From the NCBI RefSeq assembly GCF_004799345.1, contig NZ_SSMC01000002.1:372001-436000 (forward strand): a stretch of DNA of 64,000 nt. Reading direction: 5' to 3'. Below the pieces are notes generated by a model. It searched no databases. It was given only the letters and a program-made list of their open reading frames with translations, and was not told the DNA's origin. The position numbers and the translations under genes were made by a program. The stretch comes from Robertkochia marina. GTDB taxonomy: Bacteria > Bacteroidota > Bacteroidia > Flavobacteriales > Flavobacteriaceae. This document shows positions 52,815 through 61,801 of the stretch, piece after piece. Every line of letters begins with the position of its first letter. Position 1 is the stretch's first letter.

Positions 52815-53972
52815 TTACAGATTTGCCATTTTAGTGGTATGAGTTCGGGTGAGTACTTTTTGGAGTCCTGCAGCCAATTGTTCAATTTGATCTTTACCAA
52901 TGGTCAGAGGAGGGAGTAACCTGATCATTTGAGGATTGGCAGACCCGCCGGTAAAGATCTTCTCTTCAAAGAGAAGTTGTTTTCGAAACGGAGCGGTCTG
53001 TTGATCCAGCGTTATGCCGCACATCAGTCCTTTTCCTTTCACGTTATTTACTCCCTGAAGAGATTCCATTTCTTTCTTTAAAAATTCGCCCATAGTTGAA
53101 GCCTTTTTTACCAGGTCCTCTTTTTCTATGATCTCCAGTACGGCCAACCCGGCTGCACATGCCAAATGATTACCACCAAAGGTGGTGCCCAATTGTCCGT
53201 GTTGGGGAGCAATCTGCTCATGAATAAGAACGCCTGCCATTGGGAATCCGTTCCCCATCCCTTTAGCTATAGTGATCATATCAGGATTTACCCCGGCAAA
53301 TTGAAAGGCAAAGAACTTACCACTTCTTCCGTAGCCGCTTTGGATCTCGTCGGCAATGAAGAATGCACTGTACCTGGTACAAAGTTCTCTGATCCCTTTA
53401 AGGAAGTTATTCGAGGCGGTCTGCAAGCCTCCCACACCCTGTATAGGTTCTATGATCACTGCACAGGTTTCACCTTTAGCCAATTCTTCTTCCAGGGCCT
53501 CCAGGTCTTCCCAGGGGAGGTGGGTTACAGGATGGCCTGAGTTTATAGGGGCCTGTATTTTTTTATTGTCGGTGGCGGCTACCGCTGCGGATGTTCTTCC
53601 GTGAAAAGCCTTTTCAAAGGCGATCACCTTCTTTTTTCCTGTGTGAAAGGAGGCTAGTTTCAGGGCATTCTCATTTGCCTCTGCTCCTGAGTTACATAAA
53701 AACAGCTGGTAGTCTTCACACCCGGAAATCTTCCCCAGTTTATCAGCAAGCTCTTTTTGCAGCGGATTTTGGACAGCATTGGAATAGAATCCGAGTTGCT
53801 TCAATTGTTGGGTAATACGGTCAATGTAATGAGGGTGAGCATGGCCTACAGAGATCACTGCATGCCCTCCGTAAAAATCCAGGTATTGGTTGCCGTGTTC
53901 GTCATAAACATAAACGCCATTTCCTTTTACAGGGGTTATGTCGTAAAGCGGGTATACATCAAATAGTTTCAT
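52815..53972 (-). CDS. argD: Acyl-ornithine aminotransferase
   Basis: A 385-residue PLP enzyme of class III. Motifs DFYGGHAVISVGHAHP, LCNSGAEANENALKLA, ADEIQSGYGRSGKFFAF and the PLP lysine in ITIAKGMGNGFPM are seen. It converts N-acylglutamate semialdehyde to N-acylornithine. Neighbours argC and argF' support the role. Confidence 0.93.
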   Translation of the reverse strand: MKLFDVYPLYDITPVKGNGVYVYDEHGNQYLDFYGGHAVISVGHAHPHYIDRITQQLKQLGFYSNAVQNPLQKELADKLGKISGCEDYQLFLCNSGAEANENALKLASFHTGKKKVIAFEKAFHGRTSAAVAATDNKKIQAPINSGHPVTHLPWEDLEALEEELAKGETCAVIIEPIQGVGGLQTASNNFLKGIRELCTRYSAFFIADEIQSGYGRSGKFFAFQFAGVNPDMITIAKGMGNGFPMAGVLIHEQIAPQHGQLGTTFGGNHLACAAGLAVLEIIEKEDLVKKASTMGEFLKKEMESLQGVNNVKGKGLMCGITLDQQTAPFRKQLLFEEKIFTGGSANPQMIRLLPPLTIGKDQIEQLAAGLQKVLTRTHTTKMANL

Positions 53973-53979
53973 AAGTGTT

Positions 53980-54777
53980 TTATTTTACAGCGGCTATATC
54001 ATTGATCTTATCGAAGGATGCCTTCATTCCCTTGATCATGGCGGCGCTCATGCCTCTGAACTCCATTTCATTGAGTCCCTCAATGGTACATCCTTTAGGG
54101 GTCGTTACCTTATCGATCTCTGACTCCGGATGATTCCCCGATGCCACGAGTAAGCTGGCTGCCCCGAAACAGGTTTGCACTGCCATTTCGTGTGCTTCCT
54201 TTGCATCAAATCCCAGCTGAATGGCTCCCTGGGTATTGGCCCTGATGAGTCGCATCCAAAAAGCAATGCCGCTGGCACAGACCACCGTAGAGGCCTGCAT
54301 TTTATCTTCAGAAATAGCCAGGGTGGTTCCCAGGCAATTAAAAATATTCAAAGCATGTTCCATCTTCGATGCTGCCGGATGATTGCTGCACAAGGTGGTC
54401 ATGGACTGACCTACAGCAATAGCGGTATTCGGCATGGCACGTACCAGGGGCTGCTCTGATCCGAGCACAGATCCCATTTGTTCTATGGAATAGCCGGTAA
54501 CTGTAGATATCACCAATTGAGAAGGTTTGAGGTCGCTCTTTAGAGCTTTCAATACCTGGGTCATTTGTGCAGGTTGTACAGCAATGATGATCACCTCACT
54601 CTGCCTGACCGCCAAACTATTGTCGGTAGTACACTGAACCCCCTTGATTGAAATAAATTCCTCCAGGCTATCGAGGCTTTTTTTGGTAAGGACGAGGGAG
54701 GTACTCAGCTCCTCCTTGATGATACCTTTGGCTATAGAAGCCCCTAGATTTCCGGTTCCGATGATCGCTATTTTCAT
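53980..54777 (-). CDS. proC: Pyrroline-5-carboxylate reductase-like protein, copy 2 (arg operon)
   Basis: A 265-residue ProC paralogue with GTGNLGASIAKGI, VRAMPNTAIAVGQSM and VTTPKGCTIEGLNEMEFRG. Catalytic-region features look intact. It lies 7 bp before argD in the arg operon, far from the proC-proA-proB group. It may process pyrroline carboxylate from ornithine metabolism or be a duplicate under arginine control; neither is shown. Confidence 0.9.
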   Translation of the reverse strand: MKIAIIGTGNLGASIAKGIIKEELSTSLVLTKKSLDSLEEFISIKGVQCTTDNSLAVRQSEVIIIAVQPAQMTQVLKALKSDLKPSQLVISTVTGYSIEQMGSVLGSEQPLVRAMPNTAIAVGQSMTTLCSNHPAASKMEHALNIFNCLGTTLAISEDKMQASTVVCASGIAFWMRLIRANTQGAIQLGFDAKEAHEMAVQTCFGAASLLVASGNHPESEIDKVTTPKGCTIEGLNEMEFRGMSAAMIKGMKASFDKINDIAAVK

Positions 54778-54797
54778 AGATGGAATGCTTTAATGGT

Positions 54798-55772
54798 TTA
54801 AAAATAGGAGGCCTTCAGTTCCAGCCCCTGCTTTTCTTCTATGCCGAAGATCAGGTTCATGTTTTGTACGGCCTGTCCGGAGGCTCCTTTTAACAAATTA
54901 TCGATGATACTGGTAACCATTAACAGGTCGTCATGCTGGTGAAGGTGAACAAAACACAGGTTGGTGTTAACCACCTGCTTTAAGTGAAGTTCATTTTCAG
55001 ATACATGTGTAAACGGCGAATCCTTATAAAACTCTTTATAGATCTCTTTGGCCTTTTGAACCTCTCCTTCAAACTTAAAGTAGTTGGAGGCGAAGATACC
55101 ACGGCTGAAATTTCCTCTGTAGGGAAGAAACCTCACATGGTGGTCTTTTTGGTCTGTTTGTTTTAAGCTTTGATTGATCTCGCCAAGGTGTTGATGATCA
55201 AAAGGTTTGTACCAGCTCAGGTTGTTATTTCGCCAGCTGAAATGACTGGTGGCCGAGGGTTGCACTCCGGCTCCTGTACTTCCGGTTATTCCGGTGGTAT
55301 GGATCTCTTCAGGGAGCAAACCTGCCTCTGCCATGGGCAGCAGGGCCAATTGAATGGCAGTGGCAAAGCAACCGGGATTTGCAATGGCATTTGCCTGGGC
55401 GATCTTCTCTTTAACAAGTTCCGGCAGGCCATAAACAAATGATCTTCCTTCAAATTGGGCATCGGCCTCAAGTCGGAAATCGTTGCTTAGGTCTATGATC
55501 ACCGTATGTTCAGCAACCTTGTGCTCAAGGAGAAATTTCTTTGAATTACCGTGACCGAGACAGAGAAAGATCACATCGACGCTCGTATTGATCTCATCTG
55601 TAAAATCCAGGTTGAGCAACCCGGTCAGATCATGATGTACCGACGCAATGGCTTTTCCGGCGTTGGTAGTGCTGTATACAAAATCGATCTCCACCTCAGC
55701 GTGATGCACTAACAATCTTAACAGTTCTCCTGCCGTATATCCTGAACCTCCTATGATTCCTGCTTTAATCAT
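54798..55772 (-). CDS. argC: N-acetyl-gamma-glutamyl-phosphate reductase
   Basis: A 324-residue NADPH enzyme. NAD motif GGSGYTAGELLRLL, catalytic Cys in ANPGCFATAIQLALLP, and conserved TGSTGAGVQPS are clear. Its start overlaps the argG stop by 4 bp. It is followed by the second proC. Confidence 0.95.
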   Translation of the reverse strand: MIKAGIIGGSGYTAGELLRLLVHHAEVEIDFVYSTTNAGKAIASVHHDLTGLLNLDFTDEINTSVDVIFLCLGHGNSKKFLLEHKVAEHTVIIDLSNDFRLEADAQFEGRSFVYGLPELVKEKIAQANAIANPGCFATAIQLALLPMAEAGLLPEEIHTTGITGSTGAGVQPSATSHFSWRNNNLSWYKPFDHQHLGEINQSLKQTDQKDHHVRFLPYRGNFSRGIFASNYFKFEGEVQKAKEIYKEFYKDSPFTHVSENELHLKQVVNTNLCFVHLHQHDDLLMVTSIIDNLLKGASGQAVQNMNLIFGIEEKQGLELKASYF

Positions 55773-56956
55773 ATCGTTACGGGATTAACATTATGTTGAA
55801 TTTTCTGGGCCTGGGCATTGATCTTGATAAACCCTTTGGCCTCTGCGGCGCTCCAACCTGAGTTCATTTCACCATAACTTCCAAATTCAGGATGCATCAG
55901 GTCATTTTCAGAGGTGATGCCATCAAGGGTAAATCGGTAGGGATGAAGCGTTACGTAAACCGTACCGTTTACGTTATTCTGGGTATCTTCTAAAAAGCTT
56001 TCTGCATTTCTCATAAAAGGGTCAAGGTATTGCCCTTCATGCAGTAGCATACCGTATTGACTGGACAGGTACTCTTTATGGTGTTGTTGCCATTTGCTCA
56101 ACACATGTTTCTCTAACAGATGATGAGCCTTAATTAACAGAAGGGGGGCTGCAGCCTCAAAACCGACTCTTCCTTTAATACCAATGATAGTGTCTCCCAC
56201 GTGAATATCTCTTCCGATCGCATACCCGGAGGCCATTTTCTCTAATGATTTTATAAGCTGCACGGGATCCATGGTTTTACCGTTAAGACTCACGGGTTCT
56301 CCGCCTTCAAAGCCAATACTTATCTTTTCCGGATCATTTTTGATCAGTTGATTTGGGTAAGCTTCTTCCGGTAAAGCCAGATGGGAGGTCAGTGTTTCAT
56401 CACCTCCTACACTGGTGCCCCATAAGCCTTTGTTGATGGAATACTTTGCTTTGGTCCATTCCATTTTGATCCCTTTGCCTTCCAGGTAGGCAACTTCTTC
56501 CTGCCTTGACAGCTGATGATCTCTGATCGGGGTGATCACTTCGATCTCTGGGGCCATTACCTGGAATATGGTGTCAAATCTTACCTGATCATTTCCTGCG
56601 CCTGTACTTCCGTGGGCAATGTATTGAGCTCCTATATTTTTGGCGTATTTGATAAGTTCGGTGGCCTGAACAATACGTTCTGCACTCACAGAAAGAGGGT
56701 AGGTGTTGTTCTTTAATACATTACCGAAAAGGAGGTATTTGATCACCTTTTCATAATAGGTTTGTTGAGCGTCAATAGAAACCACAGAGGCAGCACCGAG
56801 TTTATGAGCCTTTTCTTCCATAGCTGCCAGCTCGTCTTCGGAAAATCCTCCGGTATTTACACTAACGGCATGAACTTCATATCCGTTTTCACTGAGGTAT
56901 TTTACGCAATATGAGGTGTCGAGTCCTCCGCTATAGGCCAATACTAGCTTTTTCAT
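55769..56956 (-). CDS. argG: Argininosuccinate synthase
   Basis: A 395-residue ATP pyrophosphatase joining citrulline and aspartate. It has KLVLAYSGGLDTSYC (P-loop) and IAHGSTGAGNDQVRFD, with GTSVGG further downstream. Three bases follow the GNAT gene. Second gene of the arginine operon. Confidence 0.96.
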   Translation of the reverse strand: MKKLVLAYSGGLDTSYCVKYLSENGYEVHAVSVNTGGFSEDELAAMEEKAHKLGAASVVSIDAQQTYYEKVIKYLLFGNVLKNNTYPLSVSAERIVQATELIKYAKNIGAQYIAHGSTGAGNDQVRFDTIFQVMAPEIEVITPIRDHQLSRQEEVAYLEGKGIKMEWTKAKYSINKGLWGTSVGGDETLTSHLALPEEAYPNQLIKNDPEKISIGFEGGEPVSLNGKTMDPVQLIKSLEKMASGYAIGRDIHVGDTIIGIKGRVGFEAAAPLLLIKAHHLLEKHVLSKWQQHHKEYLSSQYGMLLHEGQYLDPFMRNAESFLEDTQNNVNGTVYVTLHPYRFTLDGITSENDLMHPEFGSYGEMNSGWSAAEAKGFIKINAQAQKIQHNVNPVTI

Positions 56957-56959
56957 TTC

Positions 56960-57592
56960 TTAAACAGTTGTGTTTTTTAATTTGTCTTTTTTCAGTAAGA
57001 GCGATTGTTTAATGCTTTTCAACCGTGAAAAGACCTTTTCATTAAGTGTTTTCTTATGCTTGGGCGGTTGTGCTTTGGGGTCGTATAACATACCGGTACA
57101 CAAACACATTTTTCGTTCAGTGCGCTGCAGGATGTCATAGTTTTTACAAGTCTGGCAGCCCTCCCAGAAAAGCGGATCGTCTGTAAGCTCCGAAAAGGTG
57201 ACCGGCTCATATCCGAGATCGTAATTGATCTTCATTACGGCCAGGCCGGTGGTGATGCCAAAGATCTTGGCATCGGGAAATTTGGTATTACTGTATTCGA
57301 AGATCTTGGTTTTAATGGCTGTTGCAAGACCTTGCCCCCGGTAATCAGGGTGGACGATCAACCCGGAATTGGCTACGAACTTACCGTGCTCCCAGGTTTC
57401 GATGTAACAGAAACCGGCAAAAGTTTTCCCATCAAGGGCAATGACGGCATTGCCATTCTTGATCTTTGTAGCAATGTACTCTGTAGATCGTTTGGCGATC
57501 CCGGTACCTCTCTGCCTGGCCGACTCTTCAATGGTTTCGCATATAACAGATGCGTAACCCAAATGGGTTTCGTTTGCAATTAAAATTTGCAT
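56960..57592 (-). CDS. GNAT acetyltransferase with C-terminal cysteine cluster, first gene of arg operon
   Basis: A 210-residue protein. A GNAT fold covers about residues 1-150, with the acetyl-CoA loop HPDYRGQGLATAIK. The tail has GCQTC and MCLCTGM (CxxC and CxC), a likely metal site, and ends in a basic segment. As the first gene before argG, it is the likely ArgA-like N-acylglutamate synthase that starts the pathway, but the family is broad and the substrate is inferred from position. Confidence 0.8.
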   Translation of the reverse strand: MQILIANETHLGYASVICETIEESARQRGTGIAKRSTEYIATKIKNGNAVIALDGKTFAGFCYIETWEHGKFVANSGLIVHPDYRGQGLATAIKTKIFEYSNTKFPDAKIFGITTGLAVMKINYDLGYEPVTFSELTDDPLFWEGCQTCKNYDILQRTERKMCLCTGMLYDPKAQPPKHKKTLNEKVFSRLKSIKQSLLLKKDKLKNTTV

Positions 57593-57927
57593 AATAGAAA
57601 ATGAATAACAGGTTAAACACTGTTTGATAGAAAGGATAATTCGATTGGAAGAAGGGCCGGACTCACCTTAGCCCCAAAAATGAAAGAACGCCCTAGGGGC
57701 GGGGACGGCGAATTTCGCGGCTGCGAACAGGAACAAATACATAAGCCGGAGCCTTACCGAAAAGGACTCTTAATGCTTTGATGATATTTTTTAGTTCCTG
57801 GATCATTCTTTAAAGATGCCCTGTTATTACGGGCTTGAGCAAGCAATATTATAAATTATATTTTTAATGAGCACGGTTTTTTGTTATTAAATTTGCCTTG
57901 CCCGGTAAAAAATATTCTTCCGCAGCT
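57593..57927. other. Divergent intergenic region between arg operon and pabB
   Basis: About 335 bp with no gene recognised. It should hold the arginine operon promoter on the minus strand. A TAAATTTG box (57888-57895) fits the -7 element of pabB. A GC-rich patch (57690-57740) has no clear coding frame. Confidence 0.5.
57888..57895 (+). promoter_or_regulatory. TAnnTTTG -7 box of pabB
   Basis: TAAATTTG, 32 bp before the ATG at 57928. The -33 TTTG is only weakly matched. Confidence 0.45.
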
Positions 57928-59226
57928 ATGAATAGAACAGAAAAAGTATTCCTTCACCCACTTGATGAATCGCTGAAAAAGGCACTGCTGCTATGGGCAA
58001 AGCAGTTTGAGGAGGTGGTTTTTCTCGACAGTAATCACCATAAAGAAAAACATAGTGATTTTCATGCGTTGTTGGCTGTTGACGCGCTGACCGCGATCAA
58101 AACCGATACTTTCGGGGCCTTTGATGATCTCTCCAAATACAGAAGAACAACGGCAGACTGGATCTTTGGATATCTTACCTATGACCTGAAAAATGATGTG
58201 GAGAGTCTGGTTTCTGAAAATTTTGATGGCTTAGGGTTTCCCGACCTCTATTTTTTCCAGCCTAAAAAACTACTGCTTTTAAAGGAAGATGAAATACGAT
58301 TTTCCTATTTGCCCATGGTAGATGATGAAATTGAGGAAGATCATACAGCCATCATGTCTTTATTAGACCAATACAGCAGCGACGAACCTCATGAGGTATC
58401 TGTAAAATTTCGCATTCATAAGGATGAATATCAGGATAAGGTGAAAGAAGTTCTTGCTCATATTCATCGGGGAGATATTTATGAAGCCAATTTTTGCCAG
58501 GAATTTTATGCAGAGAATACCCTGATAGACCCTTTGCAGTGCTATTTTGATCTGAATGCCATATCAACGCCTCCATTTGCTACATTTTTTAAACTGGAAG
58601 ATCTCTTTTTGATCTCTGCTTCTCCGGAACGTTATTTGAAAAAATCCGGACAAAAGGTGATCTCTCAGCCTATTAAAGGAACTGCGAAACGAGCTGAAGA
58701 TCCGGAAGAAGATCAACGTCTGGCAGATCAATTAAAACAAGATGAAAAAGAGCGTTCTGAAAATGTAATGATTGTAGACCTTGTTCGAAATGATCTTTCC
58801 AGATTGGCCCTTAAAGGTTCAGTTGTGGTAGAAGAGCTTTGTGAAGTGTACACCTTTAAGCAGGTGCATCAAATGATTTCAACGGTAGTAGCTGAGGTAG
58901 CTGCTGATATTGACCCCGTTGAGATCATTAGGAATACCTTTCCAATGGGCTCTATGACAGGAGCACCAAAGATCTCAGCCATGAAGATCATTGAAGAACT
59001 GGAATCGACCAAACGCGGACTCTATAGTGGTGCTGTAGGATATTTTACCCCTCAAGGTGATTTTGATCTCAATGTCATCATCCGCAGTATATTGTTCAAC
59101 CAGTCCCGTCGTTATGTATCGTTCTCCGTGGGCAGTGCCATTACCGCTGCTGCCTCTCCTGAAAAGGAATACGAAGAGTGCCTGGTGAAGGCAAGGGCGA
59201 TGCGACAGGTTTTGGAGGGGAGGTGA
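57928..59226 (+). CDS. pabB: Aminodeoxychorismate synthase component I
   Basis: A 432-residue chorismate-using enzyme for folate synthesis. The chorismate-binding domain has IHRGDIYEANFCQEF, FLISASPERYLKK, and QPIKGTAKRAEDP. The Lys in PIKGT is the PabB hallmark that separates it from anthranilate synthase. DLVRNDLSRLALKG and NTFPMGSMTGAPK are also typical. ATG at 57928 is preferred to TTG at 57898. Stands alone without pabA or pabC nearby. Confidence 0.9.
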   Translation: MNRTEKVFLHPLDESLKKALLLWAKQFEEVVFLDSNHHKEKHSDFHALLAVDALTAIKTDTFGAFDDLSKYRRTTADWIFGYLTYDLKNDVESLVSENFDGLGFPDLYFFQPKKLLLLKEDEIRFSYLPMVDDEIEEDHTAIMSLLDQYSSDEPHEVSVKFRIHKDEYQDKVKEVLAHIHRGDIYEANFCQEFYAENTLIDPLQCYFDLNAISTPPFATFFKLEDLFLISASPERYLKKSGQKVISQPIKGTAKRAEDPEEDQRLADQLKQDEKERSENVMIVDLVRNDLSRLALKGSVVVEELCEVYTFKQVHQMISTVVAEVAADIDPVEIIRNTFPMGSMTGAPKISAMKIIEELESTKRGLYSGAVGYFTPQGDFDLNVIIRSILFNQSRRYVSFSVGSAITAAASPEKEYEECLVKARAMRQVLEGR

Positions 59227-59242
59227 TCCCGCAGGTGTGATC

Positions 59243-59301
<59 letters not shown>

Positions 59302-59417
59302 GGAGTACATATAGCCCCGCAAAGACGAATATTATAAACCCCTTAACCCTTAACCCTTAGCTCTTAACCCGTAACCTAAAAAATCCTAACTTTACAGGAA
59401 CCAACCCTAGCTAAAAA

Positions 59418-60242
59418 ATGGATTCGAGCACCTTCAAACTTCATTGTCATGGTTATGATCTTCACACCCAACACTGGGAAGCCCCTAATAGCAAGGGCAC
59501 CGTGGTTTTGGTACACGGAATGGGAGAGTATGCCGGCAGGTATGCTTCTTCCGTAGTTCCGACCTTATTGAATTCCGGGTTTAATGTGCTGGCCACCGAT
59601 CATTTCGGACATGGACTTAGCGAAGGTAAACGAGGCGTTTGTCCGGGGTACGAAGCCGTGCTTGACAGCATTGAACTCACCCTGGCGAAGGCTTTAGAAT
59701 TTCATCCCAACCTGCCTTTGTTCTTATACGGACATAGTATGGGAGGCAATGCGGTATTGGGGTATGCCATGAAACGAAAGCCGGCCGTTAGAGGGGTAAT
59801 TTCAACAAGTCCGTTGTTAGCGATGGCTTTTGAGCCGCCTGCCTGGAAAATGATGATGGGAAGGGTTCTGGAAAAATTAATACCCGGAGTTACCCTTCCA
59901 AGCGGACTGGATGCTTCGGCTATGTCGCGGGATCCCCATGAAGTAAAGAAATATAAGGAAGACCCGCTTATTCATGACAGGGTAAGCGGTTCGTTTGTAT
60001 TTCCTTTTCTGGAAATGGGCCGTTGGATGATGGAAAACCCCGAACAATTAATAATACCTTCGTTACTTTGCCACGGTACCGGCGATCGGGTAACCTCTCA
60101 CAACGCTACCGAAAGTCTTGGTAGAAAAGCACCTCATTGCCAGGTGACCCTTTTTGAAGAAGGGTATCACGAATTGCAAAATGACCTTGAAAAGGATAAA
60201 TTTTTAAACACCGTCAGTACATGGTTGCATAAAACCGTATAA
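59418..60242 (+). CDS. Alpha/beta hydrolase, monoglyceride-lipase-like
   Basis: A 274-residue serine hydrolase. It has an HGMGEYAGRY oxyanion segment, nucleophile motif YGHSMGGNAV, acid in HGTGDRVTSHN, and catalytic His in EEGYHELQN. The pattern matches monoacylglycerol lipase/lysophospholipase (Hydrolase_4). No signal peptide. It ends 4 bp before tilS and is probably co-transcribed with it. Confidence 0.88.
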   Translation: MDSSTFKLHCHGYDLHTQHWEAPNSKGTVVLVHGMGEYAGRYASSVVPTLLNSGFNVLATDHFGHGLSEGKRGVCPGYEAVLDSIELTLAKALEFHPNLPLFLYGHSMGGNAVLGYAMKRKPAVRGVISTSPLLAMAFEPPAWKMMMGRVLEKLIPGVTLPSGLDASAMSRDPHEVKKYKEDPLIHDRVSGSFVFPFLEMGRWMMENPEQLIIPSLLCHGTGDRVTSHNATESLGRKAPHCQVTLFEEGYHELQNDLEKDKFLNTVSTWLHKTV

Positions 60243-60246
60243 ACCA

Positions 60247-61566
60247 ATGAAGGAGAGATTTAAATCACATATAGAGACGTATTTTCCTTTTCTGGAAAAT
60301 AATCGACTCATTATCGCTCTCAGTGGTGGTTTAGACAGTGTTGTGCTTGCTTTTCTGTGCCGTCATTGTTGTGGGTTTGATACTGCCCTGGCCCATTGCA
60401 ATTTTCAATTAAGAGGAGAAGAAAGTAACAGGGATGAGACTTTCGTCCGTGAGTTGGGAGCGAAATGGAACCTTCCGGTTTATGTAAAAAGATTTGATAC
60501 GGAATTATTTGCTGAGCAGGAGGGGATCTCTACCCAAATGGCTGCACGAGACCTTCGCTATGAATGGTTCTATGAACTCATGGAACAAGAGGACTACAGG
60601 TATTTGTTAACCGGGCATCATGCCGACGATAACCTCGAAACCTTTATTATTAACCTGAGCAGGGGTACCGGGCTGGAAGGACTCACCGGGATACCCCCGG
60701 TTAATGGTAATGTTGTTCGTCCGTTATTACCTTTCTCCAGGGAAGAGATCGAGAATTTTGCCAGGGAGGAAAACCTGAGTTGGATAGAAGATTCCAGTAA
60801 TTCGGAAACAAAATATCTTCGAAATAAGATCCGCCATGAGGTCATACCAAGCCTTAAGGATATCAATCCGACTCTGATGAATAATTTTAATAAGACCATT
60901 GATTATATCCAGGGCAGTGCTGCCATGCTTGACGATCATATAAGAGCGGTTCGTTCAGCCTTGTTCACCAAAGAGAAAGGAATGATCCGGGTACCTGTGG
61001 CCTCCCTTAAAAATCTTCGCCCCACCAATGCCTATCTCTATGCCTTTTTTCATAAGTATGGTTTTACGGAGTGGAACGATGTGGAAGGTTTACTAAGCGG
61101 ACAAACCGGAAAAATGGTGTTGTCGGCCTCCCACAGGCTTTTTCGCGACCGGGACTTTCTGGTGTTACAGCATTTGAATGACCTCGTTAAGGAAGAAGAG
61201 GTGACCTATGTGATTCGTGAAAAGAATACCCGCTTTACAGGGCCGGTTACCCTGAGTTTTGAATCGGTAGATGAGATCACTCATACAGCTAAAGATGTTA
61301 TTTATGTTGATGAAGGAAAATTGAGCTATCCTCTTAAGATCAGAAAATGGGAAGAAGGAGATCGTTTTGAACCTTTCGGACTAAAGGGCTCAAAGAAGAT
61401 CAGTAAGTATTTTAAGGATGAGAAGTATTCCCTGGCAGAAAAGGAACGCCAATGGCTGCTTTGTGATGCCCAGGATCGCATTGTCTGGGTAATCGGCAGA
61501 AGGGCCGACAACCGGTTCAGGGTAGATGAAACCACCAGTGAGATCCTCAAGATAAGAACGCACTAA
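60247..61566 (+). CDS. tilS: tRNA(Ile)-lysidine synthetase
   Basis: A 439-residue enzyme that changes the wobble C of tRNA-Ile(CAU) to lysidine. N-type ATP pyrophosphatase domain: IALSGGLDSVVL, the AHCNFQLRGEES and TGHHADDNLETF motifs. The C-terminal domain with PLKIRKWEEGDRFEPFGLKG and KKISKYFKDEK is present, so it is the full-length form. Essential gene in most bacteria. Confidence 0.95.
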   Translation: MKERFKSHIETYFPFLENNRLIIALSGGLDSVVLAFLCRHCCGFDTALAHCNFQLRGEESNRDETFVRELGAKWNLPVYVKRFDTELFAEQEGISTQMAARDLRYEWFYELMEQEDYRYLLTGHHADDNLETFIINLSRGTGLEGLTGIPPVNGNVVRPLLPFSREEIENFAREENLSWIEDSSNSETKYLRNKIRHEVIPSLKDINPTLMNNFNKTIDYIQGSAAMLDDHIRAVRSALFTKEKGMIRVPVASLKNLRPTNAYLYAFFHKYGFTEWNDVEGLLSGQTGKMVLSASHRLFRDRDFLVLQHLNDLVKEEEVTYVIREKNTRFTGPVTLSFESVDEITHTAKDVIYVDEGKLSYPLKIRKWEEGDRFEPFGLKGSKKISKYFKDEKYSLAEKERQWLLCDAQDRIVWVIGRRADNRFRVDETTSEILKIRTH

Positions 61567-61801
61567 GGCCCACCCGACTAATGAGATTCCAAATGGGCTA
61601 TATAGTTTTTGTTTACGAAGTCATATAACTTTTGAGTTCAACCTTTTATAGTTAGTGTGGTAAAAGTTTTCACATTTTTGAGGAATAATCTACAATTCTT
61701 TTATTTTAGTACATTGTAAAATGTTACACGTAACAAGTAACAATGTCATCAATAATTTAATAGATTGACGACTCACTACTAACCACTAACTACTAACTAT
61801 T

